DNA of 64,000 bases from Pseudomonadota bacterium (lineage in GTDB: Bacteria; Myxococcota_A; Polyangia; Polyangiales; Polyangiaceae): contig JAEYWK010000199.1 of the NCBI GenBank assembly GCA_023431345.1, positions 9,829 through 73,828 of the forward strand. The letters are read 5' to 3'. The translations under genes and the position numbers were made by a program. The first letter of the stretch is position 1; every line of letters begins with the position of its first letter. Positions 11,269-19,546 of the stretch are shown here, one piece after another. Under the pieces are notes generated by a model, which worked only from the letters and a program-made list of their open reading frames with translations, was not told the origin of the DNA and did not search any database.

Positions 11269-11828
11269 GCGGCCTCCCACGACATGCGCTTCGACATGCA
11301 TTCGCGCAGGCTGGCGAGGGTGCGGTGGCGCAAGACGCGCGCGTTCTGGGGGCTGATCGACAGCGCCGCCGCCACTTCGTCGTGTCCGTGCGCTTCCACG
11401 TAGCCGAGGCGCAGCACGTCGCGCGAGCGCCGCGACAGCTGGCTCAAGCAGTCTTCGAGGTGAGCGAGCTCGTAGTGCTCGCCTTCGATGGCTTCGACCG
11501 TCGTGCCGTGGAGCGCGGCGCCGTAGGTTTGCCACAGCTGCTCGCGCCGCTCACGTTGCCGAGCGCGGTCGAAGGCCAGGTTGCGGCAAATACCGAGCAC
11601 GAAGCTGCTCAGCCGCTCGCGCTGTTCGATGCGGCCCTCGCGCAGCGCCTCGACCAAGGTGAGCAGCACGTCTTGCGTGAACTCCTCCACGGCGTCGACG
11701 CCGCGCAGTCGGCGCCGCGCGAACGAACGAACGACGGGCGCGAAGCGCTTGCACAGTACCTCTTCCGCTTCGCGTTGGCCTTCCGCCGCGCGGCTCACGA
11801 GCTCGGCGGGCGCCAGGGCGCTGGACAT
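11265..11828 (-). CDS. ECF-type RNA polymerase sigma factor
   Basis: 187 aa, standard for ECF sigma factors. Region 2 is seen as KRFAPVVRSFARRRLRG...VEEFTQDVLLTLVEAL and the following SSFVLGICRNLAFDRARQRERR; region 4 is LSQLSRRSRDVLRLGYVEAHGHDEVAAALSISPQNARVLRHRT, the helix-turn-helix that reads the -35 element. It redirects RNA polymerase to a specific regulon. AAGGAG abuts the ATG directly, which is closer than usual. The downstream gene overlaps by 4 bp and may be its antagonist. Confidence 0.9.
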   Translation of the reverse strand: MSSALAPAELVSRAAEGQREAEEVLCKRFAPVVRSFARRRLRGVDAVEEFTQDVLLTLVEALREGRIEQRERLSSFVLGICRNLAFDRARQRERREQLWQTYGAALHGTTVEAIEGEHYELAHLEDCLSQLSRRSRDVLRLGYVEAHGHDEVAAALSISPQNARVLRHRTLASLRECMSKRMSWEAA

Positions 11829-11964
11829 CTCCTTGAGATTAGCAGCTCCTACGAGCCTGCAAGCGGGGACTCGTCTTTCGCCCGCGCTTCGGCCCCGCGT
11901 TCAATGAAAAAAATGTGTGCCTCGCGTAACGCTTTTCCGAGTGGCGTCACTTCGAGTGGCAAAC

Positions 11965-12954
11965 ATGCAGAGCACCACTTGGAAACGCAGGCTTGGGATC
12001 ATGGCGGTCGCGTCGTCGGTCACGCTCGGGGTATTGGGAGTCGTCGTCCAGGTGCGCGCGAACCGCGCCGTCGACGCGCCCTACCCGAACATTCACGCTA
12101 GCTCCGATGAGGCGGTCATCGAGCGCGGCCGCTACCTCGTCGAGGGCCCCGCGCACTGCGGTGAGTGCCACGGCGCGGTCGACCCTCCCGCCGCCTCCCG
12201 GCGCGGTCGACCGATGGTGGGCGGGCAGGAGTTCGCGCTGCCGATCGGCACCTTTCGCGTCCCGAACATCACCCCCGACCCCGAGACCGGCATCGGCAAG
12301 CTGCGAGACGAAGAGATCGCGCGCTTGATCCGCTACGGCGTGAAGCCCGATGGCCGAGCGGCCCTGCCCTTCATGCCTTACGCCGACCTCTCGGACGACG
12401 ACTTGACGGCGATTATTTCGTATCTGCGGGCGCAGAAGCCGGTGCGCCACGAGGTTCGCGAGCACGACGTCAACCCGCTGGGCCGCGTGGTGCAGGCGTT
12501 CGTGCTGCAACCGAAAGGGCCGAGCCACGAGCCCCCCAAGAGCACGACGCCCGAAGCCACGCCGGAGTACGGCAAGTACATCACGCATAGCATCGGTAAT
12601 TGCGTCATGTGCCACACGCAGGTCGACCTGCGCACGGGCGCGCTGTCGGGCCCGCTCTTCGGAGGCGGCGCGGAGCACGAAGCCATCGGTAACCCGAGCA
12701 AAAAATACGTCACCCCCAACCTCACCCCCGACGCGCGCTGGGGCTGGCTCGAGGGCTGGAGCGAAGACGCTTTCGTCGCGCGTTTCAAGGCGGGCCGCGT
12801 CCACGCAGATTCGCCGATGCCTTGGGAAGCCTTCCAGCAAATGACGGACACGGATCTGCGCGCCGTCTATCGCTACCTGGCCGCGCTCCCTCCCGCACCA
12901 ACCGGCCCGGACCCGAAGAAGCACGAAGTCGTTCTGACCGCGCTCAATCAGTGA
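11965..12954 (+). CDS. Diheme c-type cytochrome, membrane-anchored
   Basis: 329 aa from the ATG at 11965; a longer reading from 11917 is open but would bury the signal anchor. Residues 1-30 hold a basic start and one hydrophobic helix (IMAVASSVTLGVLGVVVQV). Two heme-binding motifs CGECH (65-69) and CVMCH (213-217) lie in two similar domains, each followed by NITPDPETGIG or NLTPDARWGW and by a Met-containing MPYADLSDDDLTAIISYL or MPWEAFQQMTDTDLRAVYRYL, the likely sixth ligands. Such proteins carry electrons for periplasmic dehydrogenases. No enzyme partner is adjacent. It converges on the following lipoprotein gene. Confidence 0.9.
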   Translation: MQSTTWKRRLGIMAVASSVTLGVLGVVVQVRANRAVDAPYPNIHASSDEAVIERGRYLVEGPAHCGECHGAVDPPAASRRGRPMVGGQEFALPIGTFRVPNITPDPETGIGKLRDEEIARLIRYGVKPDGRAALPFMPYADLSDDDLTAIISYLRAQKPVRHEVREHDVNPLGRVVQAFVLQPKGPSHEPPKSTTPEATPEYGKYITHSIGNCVMCHTQVDLRTGALSGPLFGGGAEHEAIGNPSKKYVTPNLTPDARWGWLEGWSEDAFVARFKAGRVHADSPMPWEAFQQMTDTDLRAVYRYLAALPPAPTGPDPKKHEVVLTALNQ

Positions 12955-12987
12955 GAACCGTGTTCGGGCGAGGGCACCAGCCGCGCT

Positions 12988-13932
12988 TTACGGGGGGGCG
13001 AGCGTGCAGGTGTGCTCGCCCAGGCCCGTGAAGGTGTCGATTGGGAAGAACAACCATTCAGTGGCAGGGTCGAAGGGCTGCGTGCCGTCAGGCTGACCTT
13101 GCGTCACCGAACAGCGCCGGCGAAGCGTGTGATCGACGGTGACTCCCTCACCCCAGGCCGTACCCGGATCGGTGCCGATCTGTCCGAAGGTGTCGAGCGC
13201 CTGATCGTCGCACACGAGCTCGAGGGCGTCGTCCCCGTTGAAGCTCAAATTGGTCGAGCGATCACAGCGCGCGGGCTCTGCCGAGGCCAGCTCCGAGGAG
13301 CAGAGCACGTGGGTCTCACCAGTGGCGAGCGCACCGTGCAGGACCAGCCGCGAAGCGGACGCGGCTTTGCCGTTCGAGTAGGTACGGAGCTCGCAGCCCT
13401 CGAGCGACGACGCGCGGGGGGCGTAGATTTCGAGCGCCTTGGAGCGGCTCGAGCCTTCGACGTACTCGCTGAAGAACAGCTCGCGGGGGCCGACCGGCAG
13501 CTCGGGAGCACCGGCGCTGCCGCCCTCACCGGCGGCGCCGCTCAGGGGCCGCTCAGGGCCACGCGACACCGAACCGCCCTGCGAGCTGCTGCCTCCGGCC
13601 ACCTCGTCGGGGGACGCTACGGAGCTCGAGCTCTCTCCACCCTCGCCGGCGTTGCCTTCGCCGCCAGCGCCGCCGAGCGCTGGCGGCAGCGGCAGCTCGA
13701 CGATGGGCAGCTTCCCCGGGTGCTCGGGTGTGTCGGGCGCGCCGGCGGTGCCGGTGAACCCGGCGTCCACCGCGCCCGCCGCCGCGTCGGGCGGAGGACG
13801 CCTACCTGGCGGGAGCTCGAGCTCCGGTGCGCACGCTGCCGCGACGAGCAGGGTCGTCAGCGCTCCTCTCGTCAGCGTTCCCCTCCTCAGAAGATTCCTC
13901 TCTCTTTCTGTCACGCGACGCAGCCGGTGCAT
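12988..13932 (-). CDS. Lipoprotein with lamin-tail domain
   Basis: 314 aa as drawn. A hydrophobic leader ends in LLVAAAC, a lipobox. Then come about 110 residues rich in Gly, Ser, Pro and Ala, and from about residue 150 a lamin-tail (LTD) type domain: ELFFSEYVEGSSRSKALEIY, with FNGDDALELV and DTFGQIG, all typical of bacterial LTD proteins that bind DNA, cell wall or other surfaces. The start is uncertain: a GAGGAGG sequence lies six bases before an in-frame CTG 19 codons in, which would leave a tidy 14-residue signal peptide. Surface or periplasmic location is expected. Function beyond the domain call is unknown. Confidence 0.82.
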   Translation of the reverse strand: MHRLRRVTERERNLLRRGTLTRGALTTLLVAAACAPELELPPGRRPPPDAAAGAVDAGFTGTAGAPDTPEHPGKLPIVELPLPPALGGAGGEGNAGEGGESSSSVASPDEVAGGSSSQGGSVSRGPERPLSGAAGEGGSAGAPELPVGPRELFFSEYVEGSSRSKALEIYAPRASSLEGCELRTYSNGKAASASRLVLHGALATGETHVLCSSELASAEPARCDRSTNLSFNGDDALELVCDDQALDTFGQIGTDPGTAWGEGVTVDHTLRRRCSVTQGQPDGTQPFDPATEWLFFPIDTFTGLGEHTCTLAPP

Positions 13933-14005
13933 GTGCTCTCGTCGGCCGCGCGCGCACCCGGTTGCGCGCTTTCTGCTGAGGTAGCGACCCAGCTTGCCGA
14001 AGCGT

Positions 14006-17000
14006 TCAATGAAAATCCCGGGAAACCTTGGAAATATCGCGACCCGGCACGTCGAGCCGGAGCAGCGCCTCGACCATCACGTGAATGACCGGCGCTACGT
14101 CGGCGGCCTCGTCGACGAGCGGATCGTGCTCGGTCGGTACTCGCACCCCCGGCGGCCGCCCTTGCCGTTCGATCGTCCCTCGCGCCAGCAGGATGGCCGC
14201 GTGACGAGCCGGCAAACGGTACGTCTCGTAAACGCGACTCCACAGCACCAAGTTCAAGAAGCCGGTCTCATCTTCCAACGTGATGAACACCACGCCGCTC
14301 GCCGTGGCCGGCTGCTGGCGGCACGTAACGACGCCCGCGACCTCGACGCGCTGCCCCTGGCGACACTCGAACAAATCCTTGGCCGTTACCACCCGGCGCT
14401 CCCGCAGCTTGGCGCGGAAATGCCGCATCGGATGATCGCCCACCGATAGCCCTTTGTGCCGATAGTCGAGCAAAAGGCGCTCTTCCGCGCGCAGCTCCGG
14501 CAGCTCTGCTCGCTCGGCTTCAGCCACCGCTCGGCCACTGAAGATGCCCGGCGCCCGCGGCGCCCGCGCTTGCCACAGCGCGGCCCGGCGCGACGGCGTC
14601 AGGCCTTCGAAGGCGCCCGCCTCCGCCAGCGCCTCCACGTCGTCTTTACGTAAATCACAGCGCTTCACGACGTCGTCGACGCTGGCAAAGCGCCACTCGC
14701 GGCGCACCGCTTCGATGCGCTTCGCGGCGCTCTCACCCAGGCCTTTCACCAGCCGCAGGCCCAGCCGCAGCGCCGAGCCAGTGGCGGGGTCGAACGGCGC
14801 CGCCGCATCGACGCGCTCGAGCGAGTGATCCCACCCGCTGCGCGTCACGTCGACGTCGCGCACCTGCACGCCGTGGCGCACGGCGTCTTGAATGATCGTA
14901 GAAGGCGTGTAGAAGCCCATCGGCTGCGAGTTGAGCAGGGCGCACGCAAAGTGCGCCGGGAAGCGCAGCTTCTCCCACGACGAGGCGTAGACCAAGAGCG
15001 CAAACGACGCCGCGTGCGACTCCGGAAACCCGTACTCACCGAAGCCTTTGATCTGCTCGAACAGCGCCTCCCCGAACTCACGCGCGATGCCATTCTTTTC
15101 GAAGCCGGCCAGCAGCCGCTCGCGGTGGCGCATCAAGCGCCCTGTCTTCTTCCAGGCCGCCATGTCGCGGCGCAGCTGGTCAGCCTCGCCGCCGGTGTAG
15201 TTGGCGCCTACGATCGCGATCTCCATCACCTGCTCTTGAAACAGCGGCACTCCGAGCGTCCGCTCCAGGATCCGCTCGAGCAGCGGATGCGGTGGCTTCA
15301 CGTCTTCCTCGCCATTCCGGCGCTTCAAATAGGGGTGCACCATGCCGCCCTGGATCGGCCCTGGCCGCACGATCGCCACCTCGATCACCAAATCGTAGAA
15401 GGTGCTCGGCCGCAGCCGCGGCAGCATCGCCATCTGAGCGCGGCTCTCGATTTGAAAGACGCCGACCGTGTCCGCCTTGCTGATCATGGCGTACACGCCT
15501 CGCTCTTCTTGCGGAATGCGCGTCAGCGCCAAGAGGGGATCGAACTCGTCCATCGGCGCCGCCCCGTCCGGCGCCGGCAGCGCGCCGTCGGCGTGGATCA
15601 TGGCGAGCGCCTTGCGGATGGCCGTCAGCATCCCCAAGCCGAGCACGTCGACCTTGAAGAAGCCGAGCGTGTCGATGTCGTCTTTGTCCCACGGCACCAC
15701 GGTGCGGTCGGGCATGCGCGCTGGCTCGATCGGCGCCACGCTGTAGAGCGGCTCCGCCGACAGCACGAAGCCGCCCACGTGAATCGACAAATGCCGCGGA
15801 AACCCGCTCAGCTGCCGCGAAAGCTCGATCACTTGCGCCAGGCGTTTGCCTTCGACGTCGATGCCCAAGCTTCGCGCGTGCTTTTCGCTCTGCTCGGCAT
15901 CGTCCCAATGTCCGATCGAGGCGCTCAGGCGGTCCACCGTTTCGAGCGGCAAGCTGAAGGCCTTGCCGACCTCTCGCAGCGCCGATTTGCCGCGGTAACA
16001 AATCACCTCCGACACCATGGCGGCCTGCTCGCGGCCCCAGCGCGCGTAGATGGCCTGGATCACCTCTTCACGCCGCTCGTGCTCGAAATCGATGTCGATG
16101 TCCGGAGGCTCGGCGCGCTCTTTGCTCAAGAAGCGCTCGAAGAGCAGGTTGGAGCGCGCCGGATCGACGGCGGTGATCCCGAGCGCAAAACAGACGACGC
16201 TGTTGGCCGCGCTGCCTCGCCCCTGACACAAGATCTTGCGCTCGCGCGCCATCTCCACCACCTCTTGAGTGCTCAGAAAATAAGGCGCCACCCCGATGTG
16301 CGCGATCACCGCCAGCTCCTTCTCGACCTGCTCGCGCAGCTTCGCCGTGAGCCCTTGCGGGAAGCGCTCACGGATACCGGCTTCGGTCAGGCGGCGCAGC
16401 TTCTGGTTCGCGTCTTCCCCCGGCTCGAGCGTGCACGGAAAGCTGTATTTCAGCTCCGTCAGCGAAAATATGAGCTTTTGTCCGACCTCGCCGGCGCGCG
16501 CTACCCACTCTGGATGATCGGCGAAGCGCCTCAGCATTTCCGCCTCCGAGGCTAGCGCCGCCTCCGCGTTGGGCGGGAGCGCGGTGCCGGCGCGCTCCAA
16601 GGTCGTGCCTCGCCGAATGCAGTGCAGCACGTCACTGAGCGCCTTGCGTGATGGCTCGTGGAACAGCGGCCGCGCGCTCGCTACCACCTCGAGCCCGTAC
16701 TGCCGCGACCAGCCCTCCACCGCTGCCACGCGCTCGCGATCGAAGCCATCGCGATGCCGATGCGCGGCCAAGAAGCCACGCCCACCGAACACATCACGAA
16801 CTGCTTGCAGAAGAGCGGGCGGCGGCGTGCTCTCGTCTCCGGGGCGGCGCGGCGCCGGCACGACGGCCCACAGCCCTTCGCTGTGTCGCTCGAGCCACTC
16901 GAGCCGGAGCGCGCTCGTGCCCTTCTCACGCCCCGCGTGCGCCAGCGACAGCAAGCGGCACAAGCTTTGGTAACCGCGGTGCGTCTCGACCAAGAGCGCC

Positions 17001-17239
17001 AGCAGCGGCGGCTCCCGATCTTGCAGGGGCTCACCGACCGTCAGCTCGGCGCCGACAATCACGCGCTGCCCCAGCTCCTGACTCGCCCGAAGCGCCCTCA
17101 CCGACCCATACAGCCCGTCCCGATCACAAAGCGCGACCGCCTCCAGCTCGAGCTCTTTGGCTCGCTCCACCATCTCTTCAGGGTGAGAGGCGCCTCGCAG
17201 GAACGAGAAGGAAGAACGGCACAGGAGCTCGGTGAACAT
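14006..17239 (-). CDS. dnaE2: Error-prone DNA polymerase III alpha-type subunit (ImuC/DnaE2)
   Basis: 1077 aa, the length of DnaE2 rather than DnaE1. It extends past lesions as the catalytic part of the ImuA-ImuB-DnaE2 mutasome. The N-terminal PHP domain begins FTELLCRSSFSFLRGASHPEE; the palm carries GRGSAANSVVCF and the catalytic acidic motif PDIDIDFEHERR near 378-388; a helix-hairpin-helix region follows and the OB fold is near 960-1040. The end SRDFH is typical of DnaE2. A LexA-like box lies 18 bases upstream of the ATG. In most genomes it follows imuB; here a kinase gene on the other strand lies between. Confidence 0.95.
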   Translation of the reverse strand: MFTELLCRSSFSFLRGASHPEEMVERAKELELEAVALCDRDGLYGSVRALRASQELGQRVIVGAELTVGEPLQDREPPLLALLVETHRGYQSLCRLLSLAHAGREKGTSALRLEWLERHSEGLWAVVPAPRRPGDESTPPPALLQAVRDVFGGRGFLAAHRHRDGFDRERVAAVEGWSRQYGLEVVASARPLFHEPSRKALSDVLHCIRRGTTLERAGTALPPNAEAALASEAEMLRRFADHPEWVARAGEVGQKLIFSLTELKYSFPCTLEPGEDANQKLRRLTEAGIRERFPQGLTAKLREQVEKELAVIAHIGVAPYFLSTQEVVEMARERKILCQGRGSAANSVVCFALGITAVDPARSNLLFERFLSKERAEPPDIDIDFEHERREEVIQAIYARWGREQAAMVSEVICYRGKSALREVGKAFSLPLETVDRLSASIGHWDDAEQSEKHARSLGIDVEGKRLAQVIELSRQLSGFPRHLSIHVGGFVLSAEPLYSVAPIEPARMPDRTVVPWDKDDIDTLGFFKVDVLGLGMLTAIRKALAMIHADGALPAPDGAAPMDEFDPLLALTRIPQEERGVYAMISKADTVGVFQIESRAQMAMLPRLRPSTFYDLVIEVAIVRPGPIQGGMVHPYLKRRNGEEDVKPPHPLLERILERTLGVPLFQEQVMEIAIVGANYTGGEADQLRRDMAAWKKTGRLMRHRERLLAGFEKNGIAREFGEALFEQIKGFGEYGFPESHAASFALLVYASSWEKLRFPAHFACALLNSQPMGFYTPSTIIQDAVRHGVQVRDVDVTRSGWDHSLERVDAAAPFDPATGSALRLGLRLVKGLGESAAKRIEAVRREWRFASVDDVVKRCDLRKDDVEALAEAGAFEGLTPSRRAALWQARAPRAPGIFSGRAVAEAERAELPELRAEERLLLDYRHKGLSVGDHPMRHFRAKLRERRVVTAKDLFECRQGQRVEVAGVVTCRQQPATASGVVFITLEDETGFLNLVLWSRVYETYRLPARHAAILLARGTIERQGRPPGVRVPTEHDPLVDEAADVAPVIHVMVEALLRLDVPGRDISKVSRDFH

Positions 17240-17257
17240 GGCGCAGCCGCAGCGAGA

Positions 17258-17273
17258 CTGAACACGCTATCAG
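17258..17273 (-). promoter_or_regulatory. LexA-like SOS box upstream of dnaE2
   Basis: Read on the minus strand it is CTGATAGCGTGTTCAG, a CTG-N10-CAG element whose GTTCAG half matches the motif described for Myxococcus LexA. It starts 18 bases before the dnaE2 ATG. A second copy with the same TGTTCAG half lies before imuA, which makes chance less likely. It implies DNA-damage induction of dnaE2. Confidence 0.75.
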
Positions 17274-17391
17274 TATCCGGCCTAGTCCCTACCAGATTCT
17301 AAAAATTCCTTTATTTTTCATTGCTTAAACTAGCATTGCAGAAGCAGTTTCGAAGACCGCCTCGCTTTTGCTCTCGACGCACGCGGCGATA

Positions 17392-17416
17392 CGTCAGCGC
17401 TGACGGTGTCCACCGT
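17392..17416. promoter_or_regulatory. Two overlapping palindromes upstream of the kinase gene
   Basis: CGTCAGCGCTGACG (17392-17405) is a perfect 14-bp palindrome. It overlaps ACGGTG-TC-CACCGT (17403-17416), a second perfect inverted repeat. They lie about 100 bp before the GTG of the kinase gene, inside an AT-richer non-coding stretch (17274-17518), and could be operators. The regulator is unknown. Confidence 0.45.
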
Positions 17417-17518
17417 TGATGAAATAATGCCGCTTTACGCGCCAGTCCCGAGGGGGCAAATCGTTGGAATGGTGGCGCGGCAGACGAGGAGCACCTTCAT
17501 GCTGGAGTCGAGCCGCTC

Positions 17519-19477
17519 GTGAGCGCGTCGTCCTCTCTTCCGCCGCCGACCCTTCGCGGCAAGGTCATCGAGTCCGACGTGCAACCTGGCGTGCGCTATC
17601 AGCTCGAGCGTCACGTCGGCGAGGGCGGCATGGGCATGGCCTACTTGGCCTGGCGAGAGGCGCCCGACGGCGTTCAACCCGTGGTCGTGAAGGTCGTCAC
17701 TCAAGGGTCTTATGGCGATCAGGTCTCGCCCGAGCTGGTTGCGCAGAAGGAGGCGGTCGCGCTCGGTCGCCTCAACGAATGCGTGCCGACCTGTCCGTTC
17801 GTGGTGCGCTTCGTCGACACGGGCAGCACGATCTTGTTCGGCCGTCGTCCTACCCCCTGGATCGCGATCGAATACGTGCACGGCGGCGTCGAGGGCACGA
17901 CGCTCGACGACCGCTTGATGTACTCCATCCACAAAACGGGCTTCGCCTTCGACTCCGGGCGCGCCGCGCACGCCCTGCGCTGCTTGGCTTCGGGGCTCTC
18001 CGCCATTCATGGCGTAGGCGTCATCCACCGTGATCTCACGCCCGGCAACGTTTTGTGCTGCGGCTTCGGTGAGACCGAGATCTTCAAGATCTCCGACTTC
18101 GGTTTGGCGCGCCCCACCGGCCTCGGTCGCACCTTCGCCGGCTTAGGCCTCGGCACGCCGGGCTTTGCCGCCCCCGAGCAGGTCGTGCAGGGCGAGACGG
18201 GGCTCGGCTTTCAAACCGACGTGTTCGCGCTCGCCAGCATCTTGTTCACGATGCTCACCAACGAGCCCTTGTTCGAAGGAGATTCTCCGCTGATCGTCTA
18301 CGAGCAGACGCGCGGGCGCGAGCGACGCAGCATCCTGTCCAGCGCGAGCTTGAGCCCCGAGCTGCGTGACCGCCCCGATGCTTGTCGTGCCATCGACGCG
18401 GCCATCGCCCGCGCCACCGCGCTCGAGCCCGAGCTGCGCCCGGCGACGGCCGACGAGTTTGCGGCGACGGTGCTGCCCTGGCTGAGCGATCAAGTGGGCC
18501 CCCCGCGCTCGAGCCGGCGCTTGATGAGCTCGATGCTCAGCTTGTCTGCGCCCGCCGACGTGGCCGGCTTCGATTGGACGATTCGGCATCGTCCGCGCGA
18601 GGACATGATCATCCAGAGCGCGTCGTGGGACACCGACGGTCATTGCTTCGCGTTCACGCCCCGGGGGCCGTTCTTTTGGAGCGGTGAAGCGTGGCTCGGC
18701 GCCAAGAGCGCCCTGCGCGATTTGCCGCGGGGCATGACGTTCACGCGGCGCTACGAGGCCGGTGGCTGGCTGGTGGGTGGCTCGAACGGCACGCTCGCGG
18801 TGTGCACCACCGCCGGCGTGCGTGACCTCGTTCTATATCCGGACTCTTCGGTCGAATTTTTGGACGCCAATGGCCGCTTCGACGACTTGATCACGGCCGT
18901 GGCTCGGCGCCCGGGGCTGCCGCCGTTGCTCTTGGCCATGTCGTCGCGGCGCTGGATGAAGCCGCTACCCCTCGACGGCGTGGCGAACGTCTCCGGGCTC
19001 TTGCGCTTGGATGATTCGCGCTGGGTGGTGTGTGGGCGACTGCTGAACGGCAGCGGATTCGCCGCCGTTTACTCACCGATGCAGTGGGAGCTCGCTCCGC
19101 TGGCTGTGCCGCAGACGCGCGCCTTCGTGGGCGGCTCCAGCAACGTCGAGCGCGAGCTGGCGCTGGTGGTGGGTAGTAGCGGCGTCGCGCTGCGCATCGA
19201 GCGCGAGCAGTGTGCGGTCACGATCGTGGAAGGCTCACCCGATCTATCGGCGGGGGCCGTCGACGTGCTCGACCGCGAATGGGCCGCCAGCCTGAGCACG
19301 CTCTGGACGCGCGACTCGCGCTCCGGTCAATCCTTCGTGCCGGCCTGGAAAGACCCCGGCTTCCAAGCGCCCTTCGTCAGCTTGATGGCCGACGCGGGCT
19401 TGATCCGGGCGATGAGCGCCGACGGGGGCATCGTCGAAGGCAAGCGCACGGTCACGCCACCCGAGCGCAAAAAATAG
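17519..19477 (+). CDS. Soluble Ser/Thr protein kinase with propeller-like C-terminal half
   Basis: 652 aa. A kinase domain (about 28-330) has the glycine loop GEGGMGMAY (34-42), the ATP lysine in VVVKVV (58), HRDLTPGN near 171 and DFGLAR near 193, then GTPGFAAPEQ. The usual catalytic-loop Lys of HRDLKxxN is Thr. There is no membrane helix. The C-terminal 300 residues contain repeated short strands with Trp and Gly (DTDGHCFAFTPRG, GGWLVGGSNG, SRWVVCGRLLNGSG), suggesting a beta-propeller. The GTG at 17519 is taken as start, with GGAG about 12 bases upstream. The gene lies opposite to and between dnaE2 and imuB, so a link to DNA-damage response is possible but unproven. Confidence 0.88.
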   Translation: MSASSSLPPPTLRGKVIESDVQPGVRYQLERHVGEGGMGMAYLAWREAPDGVQPVVVKVVTQGSYGDQVSPELVAQKEAVALGRLNECVPTCPFVVRFVDTGSTILFGRRPTPWIAIEYVHGGVEGTTLDDRLMYSIHKTGFAFDSGRAAHALRCLASGLSAIHGVGVIHRDLTPGNVLCCGFGETEIFKISDFGLARPTGLGRTFAGLGLGTPGFAAPEQVVQGETGLGFQTDVFALASILFTMLTNEPLFEGDSPLIVYEQTRGRERRSILSSASLSPELRDRPDACRAIDAAIARATALEPELRPATADEFAATVLPWLSDQVGPPRSSRRLMSSMLSLSAPADVAGFDWTIRHRPREDMIIQSASWDTDGHCFAFTPRGPFFWSGEAWLGAKSALRDLPRGMTFTRRYEAGGWLVGGSNGTLAVCTTAGVRDLVLYPDSSVEFLDANGRFDDLITAVARRPGLPPLLLAMSSRRWMKPLPLDGVANVSGLLRLDDSRWVVCGRLLNGSGFAAVYSPMQWELAPLAVPQTRAFVGGSSNVERELALVVGSSGVALRIEREQCAVTIVEGSPDLSAGAVDVLDREWAASLSTLWTRDSRSGQSFVPAWKDPGFQAPFVSLMADAGLIRAMSADGGIVEGKRTVTPPERKK

Positions 19478-19546
19478 GCGCACCGTTGGTCTCATTCAGT
19501 GGGTGACGACGCCCGCTGAGCTGGCTTCGGCGCTCCTCGGACCCCA

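Noticed and set aside
11897..14015. Identical 14-mer GCGTTCAATGAAAA at 11897-11910 and 14002-14015
   Set aside because: The second copy is the end of dnaE2 coding sequence and its stop; no symmetric or positional logic links them, so chance is likely.
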